A stretch of 64,000 nucleotides of DNA, taken from contig CM056577.1 of the NCBI GenBank assembly GCA_029721435.1, positions 115,938,219 to 116,002,218 on the forward strand, written 5' to 3'. How positions within the stretch are numbered: position 1 is the stretch's first letter; each line of letters begins with the position of its first letter. Positions 43,111 to 55,918 of this stretch are shown here, one piece after another. The stretch is from Gymnothorax reevesii. Its lineage: Eukaryota > Chordata > Actinopteri > Anguilliformes > Muraenidae. A model generated the notes under the pieces. It saw only the letters and a program-made list of their open reading frames with translations, did not search any database and was not told the origin of the DNA. The translations under genes and the position numbers were made by a program.

Positions 43111-43429
43111 TACTGAAAGCTGAGGTCACCAAAGGCTTTTGATATCGCCAACAGACAGCCACTGAGTTCATCTTACTCCAACACAGGAATTATTGATAAC
43201 ACTTTATAATAACGGTACGAATTATATACTTACATATTGCTTTGTTCATGCATGACTAATGATGATTTGAAACATGAATTAATTCTGAATGTATCACGAG
43301 TTCGTGTTGCTCAAAATTAACAAATGGGCCTGTCACTGTCACTTTACAAGATTAGTTCACACTTGATAAATCAGTTTAGCTCGACAGTAGTGCCGTAGGC
43401 CAATCCAATAAACTGAGATCTGAGTGCCT

Positions 43430-43686
43430 CCCTTATGAAAAAATACAATAGTTCTAAGCTATAGTAATCCTATAGTAAATGGATGGTATTTTTGCCACCT
43501 TAGTGTAGTATTATTATAGTGATACTATAGTTATTGAAACTTCAGCAATACAGCTGTGTGGACTAAAGTAATAACATGGTACTGTTGACTGTGGTTGTGT
43601 GCAAACTATAGTAATACTATAAAATAAATACTATAAAAATACCATAGTATTACTGAGGAAATAACAATAGGATTTTTTCATAAGGG
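43430..43686. mobile_element. MITE with CCCTTATGAAAAAAT termini
   Basis: CCCTTATGAAAAAATACAAT at the left is matched, inverted, by the right end (CCCTTATGAAAAAATCCTAT). The interior is rich in ACTATAGTAATACTATA-like words that pair with themselves. The element is 257 bp with no clear target duplication. Confidence 0.7.
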
Positions 43687-43911
43687 CTATTCTAAGATGT
43701 TTTTGATCAGAGGATAAGCATAATCCTAAAATATACTTTTATGTAAAAGCAATTCTGCAAATTTGATTGCTTATCACTTCATGTAATGTAGTAACTGTGA
43801 ATTAAAATTCCTTAAATGATGATTTGATAAGTGTAAACAAATCAAATAAAGTTATAGCTCCCTTGATCATTTTCTGACAATAAGCTACAAGAATTCAAGA
43901 TATATCCTAAT

Positions 43912-44722
43912 CAGGGTTGATAATCAGATTACAGTTATCAGTAACACGGTAATGTAACGCATTACTTTGATAACTTAAATAATCGCATTACAGTTACAAA
44001 AACATTAATTATATAGTTACTTGCATCATTTTAAACTCTTCAACTACAGGAAGGGAGGTCAGAGGAACACCTTCTTCCTTTCAGTACACTGGGACCGAGG
44101 ACAGAAAAACAAATCAAACGTCCTTTTTCATGTGTGTTTATGCCAGAACTGTAGCTTTGCTCTTGACTCACTTCTCTGTGACATGCTGCTTGGGCTGATT
44201 TTTACAACTTTGCTGTTGGCTTTTCTGCATTAACCCTCCCCAGGCTCATGTTGCAAATTTGCAACAATAAATCAATTGATGACTGACTATAAAATATAAA
44301 GGCCACATGGGAAATGGTTTGATAAAGTTACCCTTCCAGCTCAGTATTGCACAAATACAACGTTAGTTTCCCCTGCAGCCACTAGCGTATAAGAACTTTT
44401 CTCCATGAATGAAATATTTTTCATATCTCAAAATAATAAATTGGGCTGGAGAGGGTTAAAGAGCATGGAAGAGAGATCTTGTGAATAAAGAATAAAGATT
44501 TATGCTGATCTGGGCATATGGCAGGTTTAAACATAATAATGCTAATTCATTAAGTTATGGTGAATTTCAGATGATGGTGCGTAATCCAAAAGTATTGTAA
44601 CTAGTGGTGTAACTATTTACTTTCAGCAGTGAGTAATTAAGTAAAGTAAGGGATAACCTTTTTAAAAAAGTAACTAGTAATGTGTAATGCATTACTTTTT
44701 TTGAGTAACCATCCCAACACTG
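43912..44722. mobile_element. hAT-like element carrying a nested TTAA element
   Basis: The left end is CAGGGTTGATAATC and the right end is CATCCCAACACTG, with GTAATG...GCATTAC words just inside both ends. Flanks ATCCTAAT (43904-43911) and ATCCTAAA (44723-44730) match 7 of 8, fitting a hAT target duplication. No transposase frame is present. A second element sits inside at 44234-44455. Confidence 0.75.
44234..44455. mobile_element. TTAA-flanked piggyBac-like MITE nested in hAT element
   Basis: It starts CCCTCCCCAGGCTC and ends GGGCTGGAGAGGG, imperfect inverted repeats with CCCT/AGGG tips. TTAA flanks both sides (44230-44233 and 44456-44459). TTAA target sites and CCCT-type tips are piggyBac traits. 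It is 222 bp and non-coding. Confidence 0.7.
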
Positions 44723-45884
44723 ATCCTAAATCATACATCAAATCATCACGAGTCATGCAATAACTAAGGTTTATGCAAGTATATGTATTTTCCACCTTTC
44801 TCATAAATTGTTCACAAAATATACTTTATCCTCCTCTGAAAGGTACATATATCCCTCAGCTTACTCTGAAGTTAAATATAAATGTACAGAAAATATTCAT
44901 CATCCTACATGGAACAACCTCACTCTTATGCCAAAACCGTTTTTCTTTTTTTTTTTGTCTCTCCACAGCACCTAATATATATACTTTATCTCACCCTTAC
45001 AACAACTAATCCTTTATCTACCTCTCATTCCAATTGCTTTATGTACCTCACTCTTATGTAAAATGCAATCCTTTATCTCACTCTTACACCAATTGTACCC
45101 TTTCTCTCACCCTTAAAGCAAATACAATCCTTAATCTTCGTCATACACAAAATATATTTTATATCACTTCTACACCAAATATATACTTCATCTGACACTA
45201 AATACCAAATACATCCTTCATTTCACTTCTCAAATATGTCTTCATAGTACTCTTAAACCACATACATCCTTTATTTAACTCTTATACCAGACACATCCAT
45301 TATACTCTTCAGCACTCTGCCTCTGCCTGTTGGCTGTCTGTGTCTTGTCAGACGATTCAGCTGCAGACCTAGAATTATGGATGTACTGCAGCAGTGATGA
45401 GTCTTAAATAGCTCCAAGCCTTACCCATTGGATTCTGTCTTACTCTGGCAAAATGTGGATGATTGAGCAGAACTAATGTTGTTTTCAATAGAAGTTTTCA
45501 AGCATGAATCACACTGTGCTCTGAATTTTATCCGTAATGGCTGGGCAGCACAAAGCGTTCTGTGATTGCCCGTTAAAATGCAATCCCAGTTTATATTATG
45601 CAAACGGAGTTCCAAAGGGATTTCAAAATGTTTTCTTACCCTCACAGACATTTTAAAAGAATGTCAAACCTGTTAGTGTATATTGATATAAATTGTCTTG
45701 AGCATGTTTGCTTCGTTTTGCAGCAATTGTAAACTCCCTGCAAAAAAAAAACCAGCTTACAATAGCCGGTCCTGGTCAAGCTGGTTTAGTCCTTGTTTTC
45801 TCTTTTGGTCAATAAGTATCCTGTAGTCCAGTTGTGGCCAACCTAACTCCAGGAGAGCAGCAGTGTTTGCTGGTTTTTGGAAGG

Positions 45885-46195
45885 GGTGCACGATATATCG
45901 GCATTCATATCGGTATTGGCCGATGTTCGTCATTTTTTAACATATCAGCCTCAGTCCAATGAGTAAAACTGGGCGGCATTTGGCCATGCAGTAATTGTTT
46001 GGGCATGTGACAGTGTCAGTGACAGGAACGCAGCACAGGATTTTGGGGTGTTAAACTGAAGAGGGAAAAAAATATAAGCGGCGTGATCGTTTCTCACGGT
46101 GTCAAAACAAGATACTCGAAAAGCAGTACGCAACACATGCAAAGTCGAGGTAATGCAAAGATGATGCATTGACGCAAATTGATGTTTGTTGGCGA
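45885..46195. mobile_element. hAT element fragment, one end only
   Basis: GGGTGCACGATATATCGGCA followed by CATATCGGTATTGGCCGATG is a terminal sequence typical of fish hAT elements. The sequence inward is non-coding, and no matching right end was found within 1 kb. It appears to interrupt another repeat ending near 45880. Confidence 0.6.
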
Positions 46196-49100
46196 GCCTT
46201 GGATGTCACTGGGGCAGTACCCTCAAAGGTACTGCTGTTGTACCTTAGAAGTGGGTTTTCATTTGTTTTGGAACATAAACGAACCTTTTAGACCCTAAAA
46301 AGGTTCAGAAAGGTACCTTAAGGTCCTATAATTAGCCCTAAAGGTTTCATAATACCTTGGGGAACAGAAATGGACTCCTGCTGTACCCCTATTTCTGAGA
46401 GTGCAGGACCACGGTTGTCCACCCCCTACTATGGTCTGTCCACTAGTCCAACATTCTTTTCATCAGAAAATTCAACTAGCTTTGCTAACTTTAACCAGCC
46501 ATAGACCACTGACGGATCATCTATAACCCGGTAAATGTGTTATAAACATTTTTATCCCTTAAATGATGAGTAATCGATGTGACACAACCCATGAGAAACA
46601 GGTTTGGTATTACACAGATGTAATTCTGGGTTGCCACCAAAAGCAAAACGTAATATCTCCTTGCTTTATTTGCGGGAGTTTGACCGCCAGATCATTTTTA
46701 TTTTTTCGCTTCAAAGGTTTGCCGCTCAATTCTCATCAAGAATACATGAAGAGTTTGGTTCCAAAATGCAGTAATTAACAAAATTACAAAAATAGAGATA
46801 ATACCATACAGCGATAGCCCTGTGCTTCTTACACAGGGTGCAAATTTTCATTTTTTTAAAATTCATACTATAGAGTGTATTTTTTCATGGTCAAAGTTTG
46901 TGTTTCTTTATAAAATGCAATGGGTGCCAACATAGAAAAAGTTAATTTACTCAAAATGAGTAAAATGGATATATTGCGTTTTGGAAACAAACTCTTCACA
47001 TTCACTTCTATGGGAGAACAAGTTGGTAGAGGATTGACATGAAAATTCACACCGCTGACCAATAAAAATGTTGGTCGAACCTTGTTTAGACTCAAGGGGC
47101 AGTACTTCCTGCAATCCCCAGAAATCAAGTTGGCGACGCCGATGTTACTATAAACATAACATTTTACTTTATGAACATTGTACTCGCCTGAGAAAAAAAT
47201 ATTTACAAAACTGTTGATGTTGACATAATCTTGAGCTCGACCACTATGTTTTGTGAAAGTGTGTTACAGAGGTTATCTGATACAGCTAACTCGCTGTATC
47301 TCAAGCAATGCAACTAACTGCGATTTGAGTATGTAGCTAAGTAGCCTAGCGAGCCAATGTTGCTGCCAGTAGCAATGGCACTATTCAGAACACTGCTTTA
47401 CTCGCACAATTTTTTCCTCGACAAATATTTTGAGGTGGAGCAAAATGCGAAATTCGTGCATTTGTGCTGTTAGCACATGCCATTTGCGTTACGCTGTATC
47501 TCTGTGTGATTCTCGCATCGTGATTAGTCAGATTCTATTCATTGGCAAACGCGGTAACGTTACCAATCCTCCTGCCAGTAACCATTAACCATCACTAGTT
47601 TTAGTTTCTAGTTTGCTTTTATTCGAGTCAATGGGATGAATAACTCGCTTGCTAGGAAGCTAGTTCTTTTTGCCATGAAAGAAATAAGTTATATGATTTG
47701 CTGTTAAGTTAGAAACTTGAATTATTTTCCAAATAATACTTACTTTAATTTTCCAAATAATACAAAGCAGGCATAAATGGGACATACAGGGGATCTCTGA
47801 TGAGTCAGCCAGAGGTATCCAATCAAATTTATTAAACTCGAGTGGTAATTTTCATGAGAATAAACAAGAATTACTACTCTTGTTTAATACATTTGGTGTC
47901 TTAAGCTTACTCATTCGAGATCCTCTATGTATCCTAATCGATTTTTACCTGACATTTAGCAAGACTGCCCTTTAAAGCATAGTTTTCTAATTATGGGGCA
48001 ATTTGTCCAAAACAAATAGTTTTTAATGCGACTTCCTATTAAAGAAAGGACAGACATGACAGAGGATTATGAGGCTGGTTTCACCACTGCAAAGCTATGC
48101 TGTTTGGTTCATTATTTTTTTCAGAATCTACATTTTCAGAGCCCCATGGTGAGAAAAACATGCAATTGCTTTTCTGCACCTGTTTCCTACACTAACAGAG
48201 CGCCCCCTCCATGTCCCTCTGTTTTTAAAATAAACACAAAACAGTGCAACTGCAACTGAAAGAAAGCAATTAGTTTCTCACCCATTATTTTCTTTCACAG
48301 ATACATTTTGCAGCTACTGCTTAATCATTCTGCACTTCTGCTGATGTGAAATGCAATTAAAATGCAGCTGGCTTTTACGCACACTCAACAACTACCGCAG
48401 AGTAAATAGTGTAACTGCATTATAAGTGCACATTGCATAATGCCGAGGCACAGTTTAACTCAAGTAAAATTTCAATTTTCTCCATAAGGGTTTCTGTTGT
48501 TTGAGGCAAAGTTGAATCAGATATGGAGCCTTGGACTTGCTTTCCATTTTGTCTGCTGTCCAAGATATTTCACTTTACTAGACTGCGGGGAGCACTGGAC
48601 AGAGATAAGGAGAAAGCAATATGCAGAGGTTTCCAGAGGGCAGGGGCAGGAAAATGAGGCCCAAAGCAGGGCCAAGTTGTGTAACCCACCAAAATCCTTT
48701 ATTTGATGTGTCAGAATGGAAGCAAAACAGCCCAAGGGCCAGAGACAGATTAGCTGGGGCACCGCGCTACCATGGGTATCCATAGCAACCGTTTCCATGG
48801 ACGAAACACTCCCACTTTTACTGTACCGGCCATCCGGGGCAACAGGCTGCGACTCAGAGAGCATCTCGGCCACGTCGTTAGCACATAATTTCACACCGCC
48901 ATTAATTAGCGTCAGGCTACCTCACATTCCATTAGCCAAGCAGTTGGGTGCAGTTGGCTCAGCTCTCTAATGCATGGGAATGAATAGATGTTAAATCAAC
49001 TCCTATAGTGCGTATTTGAGTCTGCAATGACTGGAGCTAGCATGTACAAACTGTATCACTGGTGGAAAATCCAGGTTTAGAATCTAACAGTTCCCCCAGC

Positions 49101-52100
49101 ACTGCCTTATTCCAATTGCTAGGATTTGGTATTTGGTCCAACTCTTCAGCTAAAATGTTGAACAAATGAGTGCATTCCTTGGAATGAGTTCATAGGCGAA
49201 AAAAACACTTCTGGACTTTTTACTTTCTGACCCCGTGACTCTTCACCTCTGGAGAGGGTTAAATGAAGGCTGACTTTCATTTCAATGCACATTAACAATA
49301 GTTCTGAGTTGTTCACCTCCCCCAACCTTCCCCAGAAGTAAGACTGGTCACAAAGACGTACAGGGTTGACAAATGCCCATTAAAACATGTGTAAAGGGTT
49401 GTAGGGTGTGGATGTCAGTGGTGGTCAGCACCAGACTGGGGTGGGGTGGTGTTAAGCCTAGCACAGTGGCTGTTCTGTATTTGGGAGTTGAGGATATTAC
49501 CCGCCCCCCCCCCAAAAATTGTACCCTCCAAGACCACCCCTCCTACCCCTGACTGCCGACCCCCCAGAATGACGTCCAGGTTCAGCGTCAGTCAGTGCCC
49601 CCTGACCCGCTGACCTTCAACCCCAGGCCCGACAGTTTTGTTTCTGTGAGTGTGGCATGTGTGTATAGTGGTGAGGCGGGGGAGGGGGGCTGGGGGGCTA
49701 ACGTGCTGGGCTTGGTCTGTCCTCTCTCCCACTCGTTTATTTATTTATTCTTTCAATATTCCTCTCTGTTCTCACCTCACCCTCACCCCTTTAACAGACA
49801 CAAATATTTCCCTTTTTTTAATATGTATTTTTTAGCCAATGCTGGCAGATTAATTCATCTTTTGTTTATTTCTTTGATAGAACAGTTTTTGACGCGGATA
49901 ATAATTTTATTTCAAAAGCAAATATATGAATTTGTTGCTTCTGGTCGGGTTAAAACAATTAGAAAAACAGAACGGAAATGGAGAAAACAGGCGAGCACCC
50001 AGATGGCAGTGAATAAATGACTGTCTGGCCACAGTAACAGTGAAAATGTTGTTTTATTTTTATTAGCACACCCGGAAGGTCACAACCCCTCCCTCCCCGT
50101 CATAAGCTCCTGGAGCGCCATTGCATGCTGGGATAGAACCTTACAGCTGGATTTTAGCTCCAGGTTCCCTGATGGCACGTCTGAGGGATTGAAAAGAAAG
50201 CAGGAAGCCGTATGCTCACTTTAAAACGAGTCCGGATTCAGCTGAGGAAATAGGAATGTCGCTCCTGGGAACTGCACACGATACCGCCGCCGCTTGCCAG
50301 ATCCATCGTCTTCGTCCTTGGCCGAGGGTCTCGGCCGGGTGCTATGGTAGCACTTTTTTTTTTTTTTACCTGGGAGCATTTGTGCTCCCAAGATAGGATC
50401 ACACTCGTGCAGCCCAGTCCCTAGATGTGCTCATAAATTAATTTCCAACAAGCACACATCAATTTTCAGGAACCGGTTCTCCCGAAATAAGTGCACTGTA
50501 GAATCCAGTATGGTTTGTATTGCTTAAGATGTTTTGTTGCGCTTCAAGTCAGACTGATGGGATAACGCTGGTGACTCAACATTCTAAATATGGTCCACCT
50601 TAAGTGGACACTGCCTCACACCACTTGCTGTTGTTATTGCAGACTTAGACATGGTACGTTCACTGTTTATGTGTAAATGCAAAATGCAAACAAAGCCACA
50701 CCCAATGCAAAAGGATTCACTGCTATTTTTCACATTTCTTTGTCGCCGCGCACAGTTCACTCCATATTCTGAGGAAAATTTTGCATTTACACTCATTCAG
50801 GGCCGCAAAATAGATGAAGTAATCCAAAAGAATGAAACATCGGAAAAATCTTCACATTGAACTTGGACAGGGGTGTCCAATCCTACTTGATAAGAATGAA
50901 CGCAGGCAAATATATTTTAATTAGCTCAGCTCTAAGAAATCAGACTGTACTCTCTGAGGTTTTGATTGAGGACCACTATTAGTCAACTAGTTAAAACTGG
51001 TACCTTGGAGCTGAGCTAAAATGCAAACATTCACCGACACACACTTCCCCTTTTAATATAAATTGAACTTGCCTGCATGCTGGTTTTCTGATGATATCCC
51101 TCACTTCACTTCCCTAACAGTGACCCAGCAACACCTCTGCTGTCATCTGTCCTAATTGGCCTGTGCGCAGCTATGCTGGACATCTGCATATAGCTATTGA
51201 CAGTGTTTGTTTGGCCCTTATTGCATCCACGCGAGAAGTAGGTGACATCATGCCCCCAAATAACCTGAGACCTGAGATTCCAGTACATATTTGTGGCCAT
51301 TGTTGCTGCTGCTGTTGTTCATAGTTGTGATGACCCAGATGATCATTTTTATTGCTGCTCTGTCATGTCTGTAGTGAATGTGACAAATATAATAACTTGT
51401 TGATAAATGTGAGGATCCACAAATGTGGGTGAAATCATGGAGGCAAACTCATTTCTCATTTAGCACCAGAACAGCACAGCTTGTGTTTGCACTTTAGGCT
51501 TTTGTGTGAGAGAGGACTTCATATACCTGAGGGTCTGAAAGTACACCTACACGCATGAGAGATGTGTGTGTGTGTGTGTGTGTGTTTGTGAGAGAGAGAG
51601 AGAGAGCGTGAGTTGGAGTAAAGTTTGGCATGTTCCCAGCATTTGATTTATGGACAAAATCTCTCCAGTCTTTGCATTCCCCTGGCAGACCCTGTCTGTT
51701 TGGGGGTTGTTGGAATAGGGGTCGACTCACCGGGGCTCCTTTTGATGTACTGCGCTGAAGACAGTGTTTTTTGGCCAGTCTCCCATTAGTAACCAACCCT
51801 TAGCCCCCCCCCCCCACCCCCAAACAGCCCGCCATCCAGGGTTTCTCCTGAGACGGCCATTTTGTTTGCAGACAAATGGCCTGCAGTCGTTTAGGCCTCC
51901 CTTTTCACCACAGCAACACTGACCTACTTCAACCTTGCCAGACTCCCAAAGTCCCAGCATCCTTATTCTTTCTTCCATTCTTGCATAGAGCTCTCACTCT
52001 TTCATGACTCAAGTCACTCATAAATACCCTCAACCTTCGACCTGTTGCGCCAGAGATTGCTCTCCTAAAAGGGGAAAAAAAACCTTATTGCATATAGCGG

Positions 52101-53480
52101 AAAAAATGTTGCAGTTGTAACCACAGACGGGAGCTGAGAGCTGTTTGTCAGAGAACCTGCTATGTGTCCATTTGAGGGATAAGCTAAGGTATAGACACAG
52201 GCACAGTACTCCAGTATTGAATGTATAGAAGTGCAGTATTATAAGCATATATGTGGCAGACAGGGCAGGTTCTTGTTGGGTAAATGAATAAGACTCTCTT
52301 CAAACAGAAAAACTGAAGCTTTACAATCTAACTGCTCTTTCCTACAGGTCAAATTTTGCCCCATTTCAATTTAAACTATATTGATATCATTTATGAAGGC
52401 AACACACTTCCTCTGTGAATAAACATCATTGTGTCTTTCTTTCAAAACAGTCATTTGATGCCTCGAAGATTGCATTGGACTCCAAAGGTAGCATACTGTG
52501 CCAGCATATTTGCACAAGGCCAAAAATTCACTTACAGCCTCGCTAGCGGGACGCTGGAAGGTAAACTGGACATTTTCAATGAATTTCAGGACGACGGTAG
52601 CGGCACAAAGACGGAGGTGACCAATCTACCCGAGAAATGGGTCACTCCGTTCCCGCAGGGCCGCCCTGTTTATTTGCCCTCTCCGGCTTTCCGCGCCGGT
52701 GCCCGCGTGCACCGTGTTTGCCGGTGTCGGTTTTCTGCGCCGGTAGCGAGCCACTTGCCTGGCACCTCTCCATGCTGCTCGCACTGAGAGCTTTAGCAGC
52801 CACGCGGCCTCCAAACAGACAAAACAGACGAAACGCTCAGCAGATGGAAAATTCATCAGGTGAAATGCCGTCAGCCAAGAGCCTCTGTCTGGGCCGATCC
52901 AAACATTTGGTTTATGGATCGGATTGTTTGAGTATAAATGCAGAACCATGTTCATACCAATAGCCTCTCCATGAGGAATGAAATTTTTGGCATGTTTTTT
53001 TAACCCAAAATTTTCGGTCTGCTAAATTAAGAAAAAAGAAACAACCGCACTTTGTGGAAAAAAATGAAAAAAGCCAACTATACATGAACAGCAGTATACT
53101 TCCTCAGGAATGTCTCCACGTCTTTTGTTGCAGTATTTGGATTTAATGAGCTGCATTATGTTCCAAATGCTATTTTTATCAGTCCCATTATAGACATTTA
53201 CAAAGCTAATAAGAAACAGAAAGCCACATGTTGCATGTCAGACATTATCTTTGCATTGTTATCACTGCTTTCAGCATCTTCATCATGATTCATCATCATC
53301 ACTGTTTGCTGTCCTGCCTCTCATCACCATCATTATGATCATGATCATCATTGACATCATCGTTTTCCTTTCACCGAAGCTTCTGTACACCCCGGTGACT
53401 CTCAGAGCGCTCATCACCTCCAATATCTGAACTAGCATTAGCAATCATCATAAACAGACTGCACTTCACCATTAAACAAC
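46196..53480. other. Gene-free DNA with scattered repeats and two candidate regulatory blocks
   Basis: Near 46210-46410 GGTAC(C/T)TTA-type words recur, a probable old repeat. A compound (TG)n(AG)n lies at 51562-51605. A partial copy of the CAGGGGTGTCCAATC hAT-like family starts at 50870. A perfect small hairpin GGGAGCA-TTTG-TGCTCCC lies at 50372-50389. GC-richer unique-looking blocks at 48700-48950 and 52440-52960 are discussed as findings. No exon could be assigned. Confidence 0.45.
51562..51605. repeat. Compound (TG)n(AG)n microsatellite
   Basis: A TG run passes into an AG run with one TTTG interruption. Confidence 0.93.
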
Positions 53481-54183
53481 ACAGTGATTCTCAATCTTAT
53501 CTACTAACAGCCAGTGTGGGTGCAGGCTGTCATTCCAACCAGCCAGTTACACACATGAAAGTGATGAAAATAATAAGGCTGAATATTGTAAAATGCTTGA
53601 AAAGATGAAAAAAAGAGAAGCAGAAAAAGAAAAGACTCCATAAAAGGCAAAAGGCAGAAAATGCTAAAACCAATCCTGAGCATTTTTTTCAACACTGTAG
53701 AATAAAAAGGGAAGTTTGGGAAGCGGTCAAACGTGCCAATAGTAAAAATGGATCCTTGCTGCATGAGTATTATGGAGGGTCACGCTGTGATATAAATTTG
53801 TATTTGGAATTGTTTGCATTATTTGAGTTCCAGTTCCAATGGCCCAGCGTCTATTAAAATCATGAATGGGGTTTTTGAAGATGGGCGAAAATAAGGTCCC
53901 TGATTAAATTAATGCATGGAAAGCATAACCTTTTGTGTATTGTGATAATCAGCGGCGGGTGGTGGACAAGGAGGGCGTTAAAAATGTCTTTAAACTGCTT
54001 ATTGGTCTTGATCTGTTTTCAGTCAATTTCCCCGGTAAAAGACACTTGAACTCTCCTCTCTCAGGTTCAGCTAATTGTCTTCGTTAAGACGAGAAATCAA
54101 ACGCATCAGTTGAACGCAAAAAAAGAGCGCATTTCAATCTTTTCCAATTAAACAATCATTATGCACAGGTTCGATGACTTAAA

Positions 54184-54513
54184 TAATAATAATAATAATA
54201 CATTTTATTTAAGGGCGCCTTTCAAGAAACTCAAGGTCACCTTACAACACATAATTAAAACATACATTAAAAGAGCAGCAATAAAATAAAAATAAAAAAT
54301 ACAATAATATACAACAAGCATTGGACTATATAATCAGAGGGAGTATGCACTACGAAAGAGATGAGTTTTAAGACCAGATTTAAACAGGGGGAGTGACCTG
54401 GTGTTGCGGAGGTCAGGAGGGAGTGAATTCCAGAGCTGGGGAGCAGAGCAGCTGAATGCTGCTCCCCATAGTGACAAGGCGGACGGAAGGAACAGTGAGA
54501 TGGATGGAGGAGG
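54184..54513. mobile_element. Interspersed repeat of retroposon type, left part
   Basis: AAT triplets lead into TTTATTTAAGGGCGCCTTTC and then GAGTTTTAAGACCAGATTTA and GAATTCCAGAGCTGGGGAGC, a wording seen in very common fish retroposon tails read in reverse. The triplet run would be its 3' tail. It is cut at 54513 by an LTR and may resume at 55461 (GGTGAATTAGGTTTTAG). Confidence 0.5.
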
Positions 54514-55460
54514 TGTTAGAAATCGGTGATTTGTATGTTTGTTTTTAGAATGTTTTAGTAATTTTAATTGCTATTTATTTATTTATCATATTTATTCTTT
54601 TAGAGTATGTATGTTTCTGTAAGATTGCGCTGTCTTTAGTCTTCAGTGTCTTCCTCTCGTTTCTGTCTTGTGTGTCTTGTCTTTTTCATTACACTCTCTT
54701 CCCTGTATTTCGGTGTGGTAATTCCACTTCCTTCTTTCTTGCTGTTCTCATTGACTATCCACACCTGAGAGTAGTTTAGAGAGGCATGGGTGATTAGATA
54801 GATCAGAGTTAGAACTCCACCTTTTTCCCCTCTCTCTCCTATCACCGTCCTTGCTTTTCTAGTTCCGCCTCTCTCTGCAGCTGTCCTGTGTTTAGCTGGG
54901 ATTCCACTTAATTAGTTTGTGTTTAAAAGACCCACTTTTTCCCCAGCTTATTGTCGGCTTGTTTCTTCCCATGGCTCGTCTTGGTTAAGTCTCGTTTCTG
55001 CGCTTTTCTGGTTTCGATTGTTGATTGCTCGTTTCTTGTTATATCTCCCGTAAGTCTTGTTATTGATTGATTGATTGTTTGTATTACGTTGTTTGATTGT
55101 TGGCTGATTGATTAGTACTCTGTTCTCCCTTATTCCCATTTTGTACCCAACTGTTTAGTTTCTCCTTTGTTCTCCCTTATCCCATCCAACTCCCTTTTTC
55201 CTTCCCCTTCCATTCCCTTAGATCTACCCCTTTTGTTACTGTCTTTGTGCGGATTGATTTCCTGGTTACCGAACTATTTCTGCTTGTCCCCTGACTCTGA
55301 TTCTGACTATTCTGCATTACCCTGTTTGCCTGGCTATCGATCTGTTTTTGACCATGAGCTGTGTGAATCCTAATAAACGCCCTGCCGATGCTGAACTGCA
55401 TATGGAGTCTAAGCCCGTTCCTTTCAGTAGGAGGATCGAAGTGAGCGGGCTGGTATTACA
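54514..55460 (+). mobile_element. Solo LTR of an endogenous retroelement
   Basis: The 947-bp block starts TGTTA and ends TTACA, the short inverted TG...CA tips of an LTR. It is T-rich with a polyadenylation signal AATAAA at 55372-55377 near the 3' end, as usual for LTRs. No internal gag or pol sequence is next to it, so it is a solo LTR. Only AGG is clearly shared by the flanks, so the target duplication is not firm. Class (Gypsy or retrovirus-like) cannot be told. Confidence 0.6.
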
Positions 55461-55918
55461 AGGTGAATTAGGTTTTAGACACACAATACAGGCAGGGTGA
55501 GAAATTTGGCAACGCAAGGAATCACTAATAAAATGCTGTGATCTAATTTTGGGGCAAAAGGGATGAGACACACAAAGATGGGGAAACAAATGCACGTGGG
55601 AACTGAGAATCATCATCCCACAAAAATATGGAAAAGGAGAAGGAAAAGAAAGACAGTCAGCAAATCCGTAACAACAAACCAGTCAGTTAAACGTGCATTA
55701 AATGTAAATACTGGGATCTATAAGACAAGTTGGAATTATTTCATTAAAGCAACAACATTCTGAAGGATACCCAACATTGCTTTAGTAAGGTAAGGTCATG
55801 CCTGACTAAGACTTATGACTAGAGCAGGACTTACAGTATCATATACTTGGATTTTCAGACAGTCAAGGGGCTTTATGAGAGTAATAATTAAAATAAGGAC
55901 CTTAGAAATTATAGGACG

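Larger units (their letters stand above)
41905..45310. repeat. Degenerate ~30-bp periodic repeat, interrupted
   Basis: Loose copies of a motif like CATCCTTCATCTCACTCTTA followed by CACCAAATA recur across 41905-42110 and again across 44830-45310. Copies are too diverged to count reliably. The 2.7 kb between the two parts holds other transposons, so the array was probably one block that was later split. This feature lists the span; the insertions inside it are listed separately. Confidence 0.6.
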
